This document shows, piece by piece, positions 25,611-33,043 of a DNA stretch of 49,765 bases (position 1 is the stretch's first letter; each line of letters begins with the position of its first letter). The position numbers were made by a program, and so were the translations under genes. The stretch comes from Nitrospira sp. Lineage in GTDB: Bacteria; Nitrospirota; Nitrospiria; Nitrospirales; Nitrospiraceae. Below the pieces are notes generated by a model that saw only the letters and a program-made list of their open reading frames with translations, was not told the origin of the DNA and ran no database searches. The stretch is from contig SWDH01000027.1 in NCBI GenBank assembly GCA_005116945.1, forward strand, positions 89,814-139,578. The letters are read 5' to 3'.

Positions 25611-26699
25611 TTAACGAAAATTGAAGGGCGCCGGAGCGTCCCCTCCCTCAAGACCCTGATTAATAGGATTCCACGTCCGTCCATCGTCGTCGCTTCGGAA
25701 CGCCCCGTCGCTCGTACCGGCATAGAACACTCCCGAACCGGACTCGATCAACACCTGGATGGCCATACTCGTCAAGCCCTTATTGAGCGGCACCCACTGG
25801 CGGCCCTTGTCGTTCGTTCTGAAAATGCCGTGCCCTGTCGCCACAAAAAGCCCCCGGGTGTTGAACACAATCCCGCGAATGGAATCATTCGGGAGTGCCC
25901 GGCTGATGGGCCGCCAGGTGACACCCCCATCGGTACTCCAAAACACACCTCCGTCAAAGGTGCCGGCATAGATGCCACCATCTGAATCAATCGTCAATAC
26001 GCGAATAAAGTTCTCCGTCATCCCTTCGTGGTCTTTGAGTCCTTGCCGCTCACGCACCCACCCGGTGGATCGGGCCTTAAATCGTAAGACCCCTTTCCCG
26101 GAGGTACCGGCAAACAAGGTCCCGTCTGACGAGAGAGCCAATGCATGGACCAGAATGTCGTCCAAACCGGTGGTGACGACCGACCAGCTGTCAGCAGTCA
26201 GCCGATAGACCCCATCGCTCGTCCCTGCGTATACCCCATTATTGATGGCAAGTAGCGCTTTAATTTCTAAACGCTTGAGCCCGCTATTGATCGCCTGCCA
26301 GCTCTTCCCTTGATCACGCGAACGAAACACTCCCCCACGGAACGTTCCAGCATAGATGGCGCCATCCTTCCCCGTCGTGAGCGTCAGAATAAATGGATCG
26401 GTCACGCCCTGGCCAGATTTCGTCCAGTTGACGCCGCGATCCTCACTGCGGAAGAGACCGAGACCGAACGATCCGGCATAGATCAGGTCGCTCCCAACAG
26501 AGGTGAGCGCCTGAATGCTCGTCGCCTGCTGACCAAAGGAGCCGTATTGAAGCTGGTTTTCTCCATGACCAGGCATTGGCTGCAGAGGTGGAGGGACCGG
26601 CGATGGCGCCTGAGTGGCAGCGTCCACGATTCCACCAGCGCCCCCTATCATACTACTCAGTGCAAGCGCTGTAGATATTATCAGAGCCCGAATCTTCAT
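25611..26699 (-). CDS. Secreted YCF48/BNR-type beta-propeller
   Basis: 362 aa. Signal peptide (MKIRALIISTALALSSMIG...VDAAT). The rest is six or seven repeats of about 45 residues with the pattern IYAGT-x-GGVFRS-D-G-W, including Asp-box-like SEDRGVNW, SRDQGKSW, STDGGVTW and SDDDGRTW. This is a sialidase/photosystem-stability-like propeller lacking any evident catalytic residues. Likely an exported binding or assembly protein. Confidence 0.85.
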   Translation of the reverse strand: MKIRALIISTALALSSMIGGAGGIVDAATQAPSPVPPPLQPMPGHGENQLQYGSFGQQATSIQALTSVGSDLIYAGSFGLGLFRSEDRGVNWTKSGQGVTDPFILTLTTGKDGAIYAGTFRGGVFRSRDQGKSWQAINSGLKRLEIKALLAINNGVYAGTSDGVYRLTADSWSVVTTGLDDILVHALALSSDGTLFAGTSGKGVLRFKARSTGWVRERQGLKDHEGMTENFIRVLTIDSDGGIYAGTFDGGVFWSTDGGVTWRPISRALPNDSIRGIVFNTRGLFVATGHGIFRTNDKGRQWVPLNKGLTSMAIQVLIESGSGVFYAGTSDGAFRSDDDGRTWNPINQGLEGGDAPAPFNFR

Positions 26700-26787
26700 C
26701 TATCTCCTGCCCCGTTACCGACTGTGAAAACCATTTCGGTACAGTGGACTTCAGTGGCCACACGTTTAGAACAAGAATAGTCTCCAG

Positions 26788-26973
26788 CAGAACGCTCAAA
26801 AAGGTCGTCCAGCAAGGCCGCAGCGAGAACCTTCCGACTCCTTATACCTCCCTTAAAGGGAGTGGCCCAGGCGGCCCTTTACTGCGCGCATCGAGCGACC
26901 ACTGCTTCATCGTGGGGGCTCTGCGAGCAAGAAGGGCACCTCGCCGCTCCCCGCTCTGTTTTTCAGCATTCAG
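26788..26973 (+). repeat. Family-1 repeat, copy E, with a family-2 element inside
   Basis: Starts CAGAACGCTCAAAAAGGTCG and has the family-1 CCAGCAAGGCCGCAGCGAG. It then switches to the family-2 hairpin (26858-26951) and ends CTGTTTTTCAGCATTCAG. The usual family-1 interior hairpin is missing. The right end touches the tatC stop codon. Confidence 0.75.
26858..26951 (+). repeat. Family-2 hairpin element, copy 2 (nested)
   Basis: Left arm GGGAGTGGCCCAGGCGGCCC pairs imperfectly with right arm AGAAGGGCACCTCGCCGCTC. The core has TGCGCGCATCGAGCGACC and the decayed second unit TGGGGGCTCTGCGAGCA. Nested in family-1 copy E. Confidence 0.75.
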
Positions 26974-27747
26974 CTACCGGACCCGATGCCCCGCCGGCCC
27001 TATCGGCACATCCGGATCAAGCGGCAAACTGACTTCAGTCGGACCTCCTCGCCCGAAGATACGTGCGCCAAGAATGCCGATCTCATACAACACCATCAAC
27101 GGCACAGCCATCAAGAGCATCGTAAAGAGAGTCGCGTCGGGCGTCACGATGGCGGACAGGATCAAAGAGGCCAGAATCGCATATTTCCGATACTTCGCGA
27201 GCACCTGGGCTGAGACCACCCCGACCCGCGCCAGGATAGTGAGCACCAGCGGCAATTCAAACGCGCACCCAAATATCAGGAGAAACTTGACGTTGAAGTC
27301 GATGTAGGTCCCGACACTCAGCTCCGGAGTGACATCGTGATCCATGCCGAAGCTGACGAAGAAATTGATGACGAGTGGGAGAATGACGAAATTGCAAAAG
27401 ATCAACCCGAAGGCGAAGAGCGCCCCTGCCAGCGCGAATAACGGAATGCCCCAGCGTTGTTCTTTGGGAAGCAGCGCCGGCTCAATACACTTCCAACATT
27501 GATAGAAAATAACGGGCAGACTCACCAGGATCGCCGCAAGTAAGGACACTTTGATCGATGCAAACAACGCTTCCGTCGGTCCGTAGAACACCAGTTGATT
27601 GGGGAAAGGACGGTTCAACCAGGCCACCATCTCGCCGGAAAAGGTAAAGCACACCATCAGGGCCACCACAATCGTGGCCCCGATGACGATCAGACGCCTC
27701 TTGATGGTCTGAATATGCGCAGCCAATGGGTTGAGAATCTGTGCCAT
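26974..27747 (-). CDS. tatC: Sec-independent translocase TatC
   Basis: 257 aa with six hydrophobic segments. TatC hallmarks: FYGPTEALFASIKVSLLAAI, FYQCWKCIEPALLPKEQRW (conserved acidic-Pro region that reads the twin-arginine signal), FELPLVLTILARVGVV and TPDATLFTMLLMAVPLMVLYE. Inner membrane core of the Tat exporter for folded proteins. ATG 27747 is preferred with GGGGT just upstream. No tatA/B gene is visible nearby. Confidence 0.93.
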   Translation of the reverse strand: MAQILNPLAAHIQTIKRRLIVIGATIVVALMVCFTFSGEMVAWLNRPFPNQLVFYGPTEALFASIKVSLLAAILVSLPVIFYQCWKCIEPALLPKEQRWGIPLFALAGALFAFGLIFCNFVILPLVINFFVSFGMDHDVTPELSVGTYIDFNVKFLLIFGCAFELPLVLTILARVGVVSAQVLAKYRKYAILASLILSAIVTPDATLFTMLLMAVPLMVLYEIGILGARIFGRGGPTEVSLPLDPDVPIGPAGHRVR

Positions 27748-27795
27748 GACCCCAGTTCTGAGTGCAGAGTGATGCCGGCCCCACACGGATGTCCT

Positions 27796-28038
27796 TCACT
27801 GTGGAGCAACCTGCAGCTCGTGGCTCCGCCAGACACGAATCAGCTCGGCCATCTTGTCTTTCTTCGCCAACTTCTCTTTGTGCAACGCCTTCACGGATAG
27901 CTCTTCAGCCGGAGTCAACACATGGCGTTTCTGCAGTTGAATCAATTCCAAGTCCAGACGGTGATGCGCCTCTTCCAGTGCACGGAATTCGTGGCTGGAC
28001 TGGTGCAGTCGTTCCGCAATCATACTGTCTGTCAGCAT
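27796..28038 (-). CDS. DUF465 (YdcH-like) small helical protein
   Basis: 80 aa with the DUF465 helical hairpin: HEFRALEEAHHRLDLELIQLQK then LSVKALHKEKLAKKDKMAELI. AGGAGGT sits 7 bases before ATG. Function of the family is unknown. Lies between rimI and tatC on the same strand. Confidence 0.85.
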   Translation of the reverse strand: MLTDSMIAERLHQSSHEFRALEEAHHRLDLELIQLQKRHVLTPAEELSVKALHKEKLAKKDKMAELIRVWRSHELQVAPQ

Positions 28039-28060
28039 GTCGCACCTCCTGGTGATGAGA

Positions 28061-28597
28061 TTACTGCCGTGGCGTGATTGGTCCTCCCTCGCGGTGAATG
28101 TCCTGCGCCAAGAGACCGGACTCTGCCGCGATCGGGTCCAGCTCCATCAATACGGCATCTTCTATGGGATTTGTATAGTAGGTTGGGCGGATCGACACGT
28201 CGCGAAATCCAAGATGATGGTAGAGGGCCTGCGCGGCATGGCTTGACGCCCGCACTTCAAGCACCGCGCACCTCGCGGCTTGGGCCAGTCCCATCTCCAG
28301 CGCCTGCATCACCAAGGCCCTGGCGATCCCCTTGCGTCGCATCGACTCGATGACCGCCAAGTTCATCAGCCGTACTTCCTCGAAGACGACCCAGAAACAG
28401 AGGTACCCGACAATCGAGACAGCGCCAACATCGCCCCGCGGCACCCGTTTGGCCAAGAGAAAATGCGCAAAAGGATTGCCACTCAGCTCCGCCTCTAGCA
28501 TTTTGCGCGTCCAGGGGGCCGAGAAGCAAGCTTCTTCGATTTGCAAAATGTCCGGCAACGCCTCGACGGTTGCCGGCTCAATACTCCACTCGCTCAT
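28061..28597 (-). CDS. rimI: Ribosomal-protein-alanine N-acetyltransferase RimI-like
   Basis: 178 aa GNAT domain. Typical RimI opening (ILQIEEACFSAPWTRKMLEAEL), acetyl-CoA loop RRKGIARALV and the closing LYHHLGFRDVSIRPTYYTNP. It acetylates the N-terminal alanine of ribosomal protein S18 in E. coli. Adjacent to tsaB, a pairing common in bacteria. ATG 28597 is favoured by a G-rich site 5 bases upstream; GTG 28603 is also in frame. Confidence 0.88.
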   Translation of the reverse strand: MSEWSIEPATVEALPDILQIEEACFSAPWTRKMLEAELSGNPFAHFLLAKRVPRGDVGAVSIVGYLCFWVVFEEVRLMNLAVIESMRRKGIARALVMQALEMGLAQAARCAVLEVRASSHAAQALYHHLGFRDVSIRPTYYTNPIEDAVLMELDPIAAESGLLAQDIHREGGPITPRQ

Positions 28598-28610
28598 CGC
28601 CACCCCCCGG

Positions 28611-28716
28611 CAGGATGCTGAAAAAATTGATCCATTTCAGGCCGTCGTTCGTACTCGATCATGATTTCCAACACACGAGATATACATCACGAACGACGGC
28701 CTTTTTGAGCCCCCTG
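28611..28716 (-). repeat. Family-1-like repeat, copy F (short, variant interior)
   Basis: Ends CAGGATGCTGAAAAAATTG and CTTTTTGAGCCCCCTG. The interior carries a perfect 13-bp inverted repeat, GGCCGTCGTTCGT and ACGAACGACGGCC, and lacks the usual GTACG hairpin. The right arm encodes the last residues and stop of TsaB. Confidence 0.7.
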
Positions 28717-29466
28717 CCGAGCCTTCATTTTTCGTGCGACCCGCTCTTGACGGAGAGCCACAGGCGAAATCCCCCCGGACTCCTCGTACTTCAGTTCTGC
28801 TGCGGTGCGCTGCACATACAGAGGACTCATGCCGACTCCTGCGTACTCACCTCGCCGGAGCCGTTCAAGTCCCGCCAGCCCGATCGAGACAGCTGAAGGT
28901 TTTATGGAAGATTCAGGCGCCTCGCTCACTGTGATGGTTGGAGAAATAGACGCTCGGATGGCTGACTCTTCAACCGTCCACCCTTCGCCGAATAGGAGGA
29001 CAGATTCACTGAGACTGCTCCCGAGCATATTTGGCGTGCCCACCTGTTCCAACAACACTCGCTCCAAACGATCATCGCTGGTCCAGCGAAACAACGCCCA
29101 GTAGAGCTCCCCACGCCGGCTATTGAGGGTGGGACAAAGAAGCGTTGAGGTTCCTCTGAGATTCCAGGCCATACCCTCCAACGTCGGCACGACCGCCAAG
29201 GGAAGCCGGGTAATCGTTCGAAACCCCAGCAGCGTGGCCAGTCCGACACGAAGTCCCGTGAAAGAGCCGGGACCGATCGACACCACGAGGCCATCCAACT
29301 GTTTGATAGTCAACCCCGTCTCGCCAAACAATCGATCGATCGTCGGCAGCAACAGCTTGGCATGCGATCCAGCCGCATCCTGGTCGTGACGAGCGAGCAC
29401 ACGCGAGTCATCAAGGATCGCCACACTCTGCCATGAGGTTGCCGTGTCGACTGCCAATATTTTCAT
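28687..29466 (-). CDS. tsaB: tRNA threonylcarbamoyladenosine protein TsaB
   Basis: 259 aa, ASKHA fold. MKILAVDTATSWQSVAIL at the start and VSIGPGSFTGLRVGLATLLG are diagnostic. TsaB stabilises TsaD in making t6A37 on ANN-decoding tRNAs. The last 12 or so residues (ARQGAQKGRRS) are encoded by the arm of repeat copy F, so the native C-terminus was probably extended or replaced by that repeat. ATG overlaps the stop of the upstream lipoprotein gene (ATGA). Confidence 0.92.
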   Translation of the reverse strand: MKILAVDTATSWQSVAILDDSRVLARHDQDAAGSHAKLLLPTIDRLFGETGLTIKQLDGLVVSIGPGSFTGLRVGLATLLGFRTITRLPLAVVPTLEGMAWNLRGTSTLLCPTLNSRRGELYWALFRWTSDDRLERVLLEQVGTPNMLGSSLSESVLLFGEGWTVEESAIRASISPTITVSEAPESSIKPSAVSIGLAGLERLRRGEYAGVGMSPLYVQRTAAELKYEESGGISPVALRQERVARKMKARQGAQKGRRS

Positions 29467-30299
29467 CGGAGCGAGGCCTGCGCAAGATCAGTGGCCGTGA
29501 GCGGGAGATTCGGAGTCATCTCGTGAAACGTAACCTGCACGCTACCCTGTCCCCTCCCGTCTTCCAAGAGGATCTTAAACGGCCGCTGCAGGAGCCTATC
29601 GCCGTCGCTTGGCTCGGCCTTCGACTCGCCGATGGTACGGAAGTCCTCATACTGAATCGTCGCTTCCATGGTACCGGACTCTGTGAGCCGGTCTTCCCGA
29701 ACGACATGGAATGCCTGCCGCTCGAACCACAGCTGCCGATGCATAGCAGGCGTCCCGTTGGGAGACGGACCGAAGACATCCAGCCGATAGCGATCCCCTT
29801 CTTCCACGAGGACAACCGTTTCATCTTGTGTAATCTTGCCGGTACCCAATACGCCACCCATGGCCCACACACTCAATTGAAATGGCCGTGCGAGCTTTCC
29901 CATTTCGCTCATGTCGGAAGGATTGCCGGACAGGACACGACCCATCGTCGGGAGTCGCAACCTGAACTGGTCATCTGCCTGCACAAATTCAAAAAGTTCG
30001 GCACCGACCGGGGTGAACCCGCGCAGACGCATGGCGTTCGGACGTCGATAGTACAACGATCCCTCCACCCGTGACGCGATAGGAATGATCCCACCTCGCA
30101 CCTTCGCGCTGAAGAGACCTTTCATTGTCTGAATCGCCGCCTCCCGCTGACTCAGCAACGCCGTTAGCTCCTGCACCGTCGCCTGCTTGAGCTGAACCTC
30201 TTCGCGCGGCGTAACCAGCGTACAACCAGACAACGTAACCAAGGCTAAAGCAAAAAGGCTGAAGGCAAAAAGTCCGACCTCTCCACCCCTTCTTTTCAC
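29463..30299 (-). CDS. LolB/DUF4292-like outer-membrane lipoprotein
   Basis: 278 aa from GTG 30299, with AGGAG about 8 bases upstream. Signal peptide MKRRGGEVGLFAFSLFALAL-type with lipobox TLSGC at residues 22-26. The body (IQTMKGLFSAKVRGG...GSLYYRRPNAMRLRGFTPVGAELFEF) is the half-barrel LolA/LolB fold of the DUF4292 group. These bind lipoprotein acyl chains. The open frame continues to 30461, but that part is the family-2 repeat. Coupled to tsaB by an ATGA overlap. Confidence 0.8.
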   Translation of the reverse strand: MKRRGGEVGLFAFSLFALALVTLSGCTLVTPREEVQLKQATVQELTALLSQREAAIQTMKGLFSAKVRGGIIPIASRVEGSLYYRRPNAMRLRGFTPVGAELFEFVQADDQFRLRLPTMGRVLSGNPSDMSEMGKLARPFQLSVWAMGGVLGTGKITQDETVVLVEEGDRYRLDVFGPSPNGTPAMHRQLWFERQAFHVVREDRLTESGTMEATIQYEDFRTIGESKAEPSDGDRLLQRPFKILLEDGRGQGSVQVTFHEMTPNLPLTATDLAQASLR

Positions 30300-30347
30300 C
30301 TTCGTACTCCTGGCTTTCCCTCTCCTCCCCTCATCCCCCACAGCGGA

Positions 30348-30441
30348 AGAGACAGGTGGATGAGCCTCCACTGCGCGCGTCCAACGAGGGGAGTCCGCGA
30401 CCGCGCGTTGCGCGAGCACAGAGGCTTGTCCGCCTGTCTCT
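30348..30441 (+). repeat. Family-2 hairpin element, copy 3
   Basis: Left arm AGAGACAGGTGGATGAGCCT pairs with right arm AGGCTTGTCCGCCTGTCTCT with two mismatches. The core has TGCGCGCGTCCAACGAGG and CCGCGCGTTGCGCGAGCA. It lies 3 bases past the radA stop. Confidence 0.85.
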
Positions 30442-30444
30442 CCT

Positions 30445-31806
30445 CTACGCCAGTACCACATCTAACGCTTCTCCCACTTCCCTAATGCCGATCAATTCGA
30501 TTCCATCGATGGGATCGAGCTTAGCCAAATTCCGTTCAGGCAACAGACAGCGTGTGAATCCCATCTTTGCTGCTTCACGAATCCTCATCTCAGCCTGACT
30601 GATTGCCCGCACTTCACCGCCGAGCCCCACTTCACCCAACACCAACAATCCCGGCTCAATCGGCATCTCGCGCAAACTCGATGTCACCGCCGCCACAATG
30701 CCCAAATCGATAGCAGGCTCGTCGATATGCATCCCGCCGACGACATTCACGTAGACATCCTGTCCAGACAGATGCATGCCCAGCCGCTTTTCCATGACCG
30801 CGAGCAACAACGAAACCCGATTCTGCTCCACGCCGTTCGCCATTCGTTTTGGCATCGCATAACTTGTGGACGACACCAACGCTTGCAGTTCGACTAGAAT
30901 CGGCCGCGATCCTTCGAGACTGGACACCACGACCGATCCCGTCGTGCGCTGAGAACGTTCCGCCAAAAACAACTCTGAGGGGTTGCTCACTTCCTCCAGC
31001 CCGGAATCTTTCATTTCGAACACGCCAATCTCGTTGGTTGAACCAAAGCGATTCTTCACCGCCCGGAGAATACGAAAACTGTGGCCCTTGTCTCCTTCAA
31101 AATAGAGCACCGTATCGACGATATGTTCCAGCAATCGTGGCCCGGCGATCGCGCCTTCTTTGGTGACATGGCCAATAATAAAGACCGGCACGCTGCTGCG
31201 TTTCGCGTACCACATCAATTGACCTGCCACTTCCTGCACCTGGCTGATACTCCCTGGCGCAGAGGTAATCTGTTCTGTATAGACCGTTTGAATCGAATCG
31301 ACGACCATTGCAGCCGGCTGGATCTCTTGCGCCGCCTTGAGGATTTGTTCAAGAGAGGTTTCTGCCAGGATTAAGAGATTCGGGTGCTCGATGCCGAGCC
31401 GCTGCCCCCGCATCTTGATCTGCCTTGGAGACTCCTCTCCAGAGACATACAGCACCGGTTCTTTCTTAGAAGACAGTCGTGGGAGCGCCTGGAGTAACAG
31501 GGTGGTCTTACCAATCCCCGGATCACCGCCGATCAGGATGACCGAGCCGGGAATGACTCCCCCACCCAACACCCGATCGAATTCACCGATCTGCGTCAGG
31601 CGCCGGTCTTCACCGACGACCTCTATCTCGGCAATCGGCGTCGCCTTGGCCTGTGCCATCTTCATCGCAGCAGGCCGTCCCTTGCCGGTCGGCGCCTGCC
31701 GTTCCTCTTTCATCGTATTCCAGCCACTACAATCCGGACAGCGGCCCAGCCATCGTGGCGACTGGTGACCGCAAGCTTGGCAGGAAAAACTTGTCTTCGC
31801 CCGCAT
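30445..31806 (-). CDS. radA: DNA repair protein RadA
   Basis: 453 aa, full length. Zinc finger C9-x2-C12...C23-x2-C26; Walker A GGDPGIGKT at 93-101; the RadA-specific KNRFG motif; and a C-terminal Lon-like domain (VNVVGGMHIDEPAIDLGIVAAV). RadA is a hexameric branch-migration helicase in recombinational repair. It appears monocistronic, since a family-2 hairpin follows immediately. Confidence 0.95.
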   Translation of the reverse strand: MRAKTSFSCQACGHQSPRWLGRCPDCSGWNTMKEERQAPTGKGRPAAMKMAQAKATPIAEIEVVGEDRRLTQIGEFDRVLGGGVIPGSVILIGGDPGIGKTTLLLQALPRLSSKKEPVLYVSGEESPRQIKMRGQRLGIEHPNLLILAETSLEQILKAAQEIQPAAMVVDSIQTVYTEQITSAPGSISQVQEVAGQLMWYAKRSSVPVFIIGHVTKEGAIAGPRLLEHIVDTVLYFEGDKGHSFRILRAVKNRFGSTNEIGVFEMKDSGLEEVSNPSELFLAERSQRTTGSVVVSSLEGSRPILVELQALVSSTSYAMPKRMANGVEQNRVSLLLAVMEKRLGMHLSGQDVYVNVVGGMHIDEPAIDLGIVAAVTSSLREMPIEPGLLVLGEVGLGGEVRAISQAEMRIREAAKMGFTRCLLPERNLAKLDPIDGIELIGIREVGEALDVVLA

Positions 31807-32038
31807 GAATGAGGAGCCTCAATAAGAAGTATCTGAGACTCATCTTAATGGAAAGCGCTCGCTAAATGAAAGGCGCGGAAAGGGGCAATCAGACCGCTAT
31901 TTGTGCACGGCAGTGAAGGACAATCTGGCCAGTTTACTATGAAAGTACCGGGAAGAGCACGGAAGGGAATTGTTCGATTAGAAGACGAGACGCTCGATGA
32001 CAAGGCAGTTGTTGACGCTCAATTCGCGCCTTATCACA

Positions 32039-33043
32039 TCAACCGTAAAAGCCAAACAAATTGACCTTGCGGTAGGCACTGTTCATCGTCTCCACATCAT
32101 GCTGGAACCAACTCGTCAGCCAGTCCTGATATGCCGCGGCACAATCCTGCGCATCTGCACCGTCGCAAAGGTGGCGAACGGCAAGATGGGCCGCCATCAT
32201 TCCCGACATGATGGCGCGCAAAACACCATGCGATGAGGACGGATCCAGCACCGCCGCAGAATCACCTGCCAGGAAATAGCCTGGCCCAGCCAAGGATTTC
32301 GCTATACGCCATGTAACATCTGCACCCCGCGAAGGTTCGCCTTCGAATCCTCGAAGGCCTTGTGGACGCCACGCTGAGTCAGGCCGGTTCTGCGCTTCGG
32401 TCACGCGAGTCCACTGAAAACAATTCGGGGCTACTTCGGCTATCCAGGTCCATCCATATTGGTCTGCACAAATAGACGGGGTTGGGCCGTCGAAACGGCC
32501 ACTGACATATCCAAAACGCGCAACCAGTTGAGGAGAATACCAGACTATCGGAATATGAAGCTGCCGTGCGAGTGTATGAGCGCCACCGCTGCAATCGATC
32601 ACATAGGTGGCCCGGACAGGTCCGTCGGAAGTCATCACGCCGGCAACCTCATGGGACGCGTTGAGCAACACCCCTGACACTTTGCCTGCCAGAATCTGTG
32701 CCCCACGCGAACGCGCACTGCCGAGTAATCGCTGGTCGAAATCTGCACGTATCGCCTGATAGCCTCGCCATGGCCCATTCGTATCCGTGCCATACGGCAC
32801 GAATTGCATTGCGCCACCCCACCCAGACCATACGCCCAAGTGCCTCACATATCCGGCTGACTGTAGCTGGTGTGCAACACCCAGTCTGGTTAATAGGGGC
32901 TCAACACCAGGATGCAATGTTTCGCCAGGACGAAACCGTGGGAACGGCTTCTGTTCAACGATCGTGACCGGGATCTGCGCATCCAGGAGCATGAGTGCAG
33001 CGGCAGCCCCTGATGGGCCGCCGCCTATGATCACAACCTGCAT
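32039..33043 (-). CDS. LodB-like FAD-dependent oxidoreductase (halogenase superfamily)
   Basis: 334 aa starting at the ATG that shares its A with the upstream stop (TGATG), which indicates strict translational coupling. FAD-binding motif G7-x-G9-x2-G12 at the N-terminus, then FRPGETLHPG (36-45), GWTW at 197-200 (echo of the WxWxIP box of flavin halogenases), and AGDSAAVLDPSSSHG (259-273). The GETLxP and GDS...D-P/L-x-S-x-G motifs are shared by LodB/QhpG-type flavoproteins, which help form the tryptophylquinone cofactor of a partner protein. The partner is probably the 750-aa protein directly upstream. A true tryptophan-halogenase role is the alternative. Confidence 0.82.
   Translation of the reverse strand: MQVVIIGGGPSGAAAALMLLDAQIPVTIVEQKPFPRFRPGETLHPGVEPLLTRLGVAHQLQSAGYVRHLGVWSGWGGAMQFVPYGTDTNGPWRGYQAIRADFDQRLLGSARSRGAQILAGKVSGVLLNASHEVAGVMTSDGPVRATYVIDCSGGAHTLARQLHIPIVWYSPQLVARFGYVSGRFDGPTPSICADQYGWTWIAEVAPNCFQWTRVTEAQNRPDSAWRPQGLRGFEGEPSRGADVTWRIAKSLAGPGYFLAGDSAAVLDPSSSHGVLRAIMSGMMAAHLAVRHLCDGADAQDCAAAYQDWLTSWFQHDVETMNSAYRKVNLFGFYG

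Noticed and set aside
32039-33043. Tryptophan halogenase
   Set aside because: The WxWxIP box is incomplete and the coupling to a LodA-like gene fits a maturation flavoprotein better.
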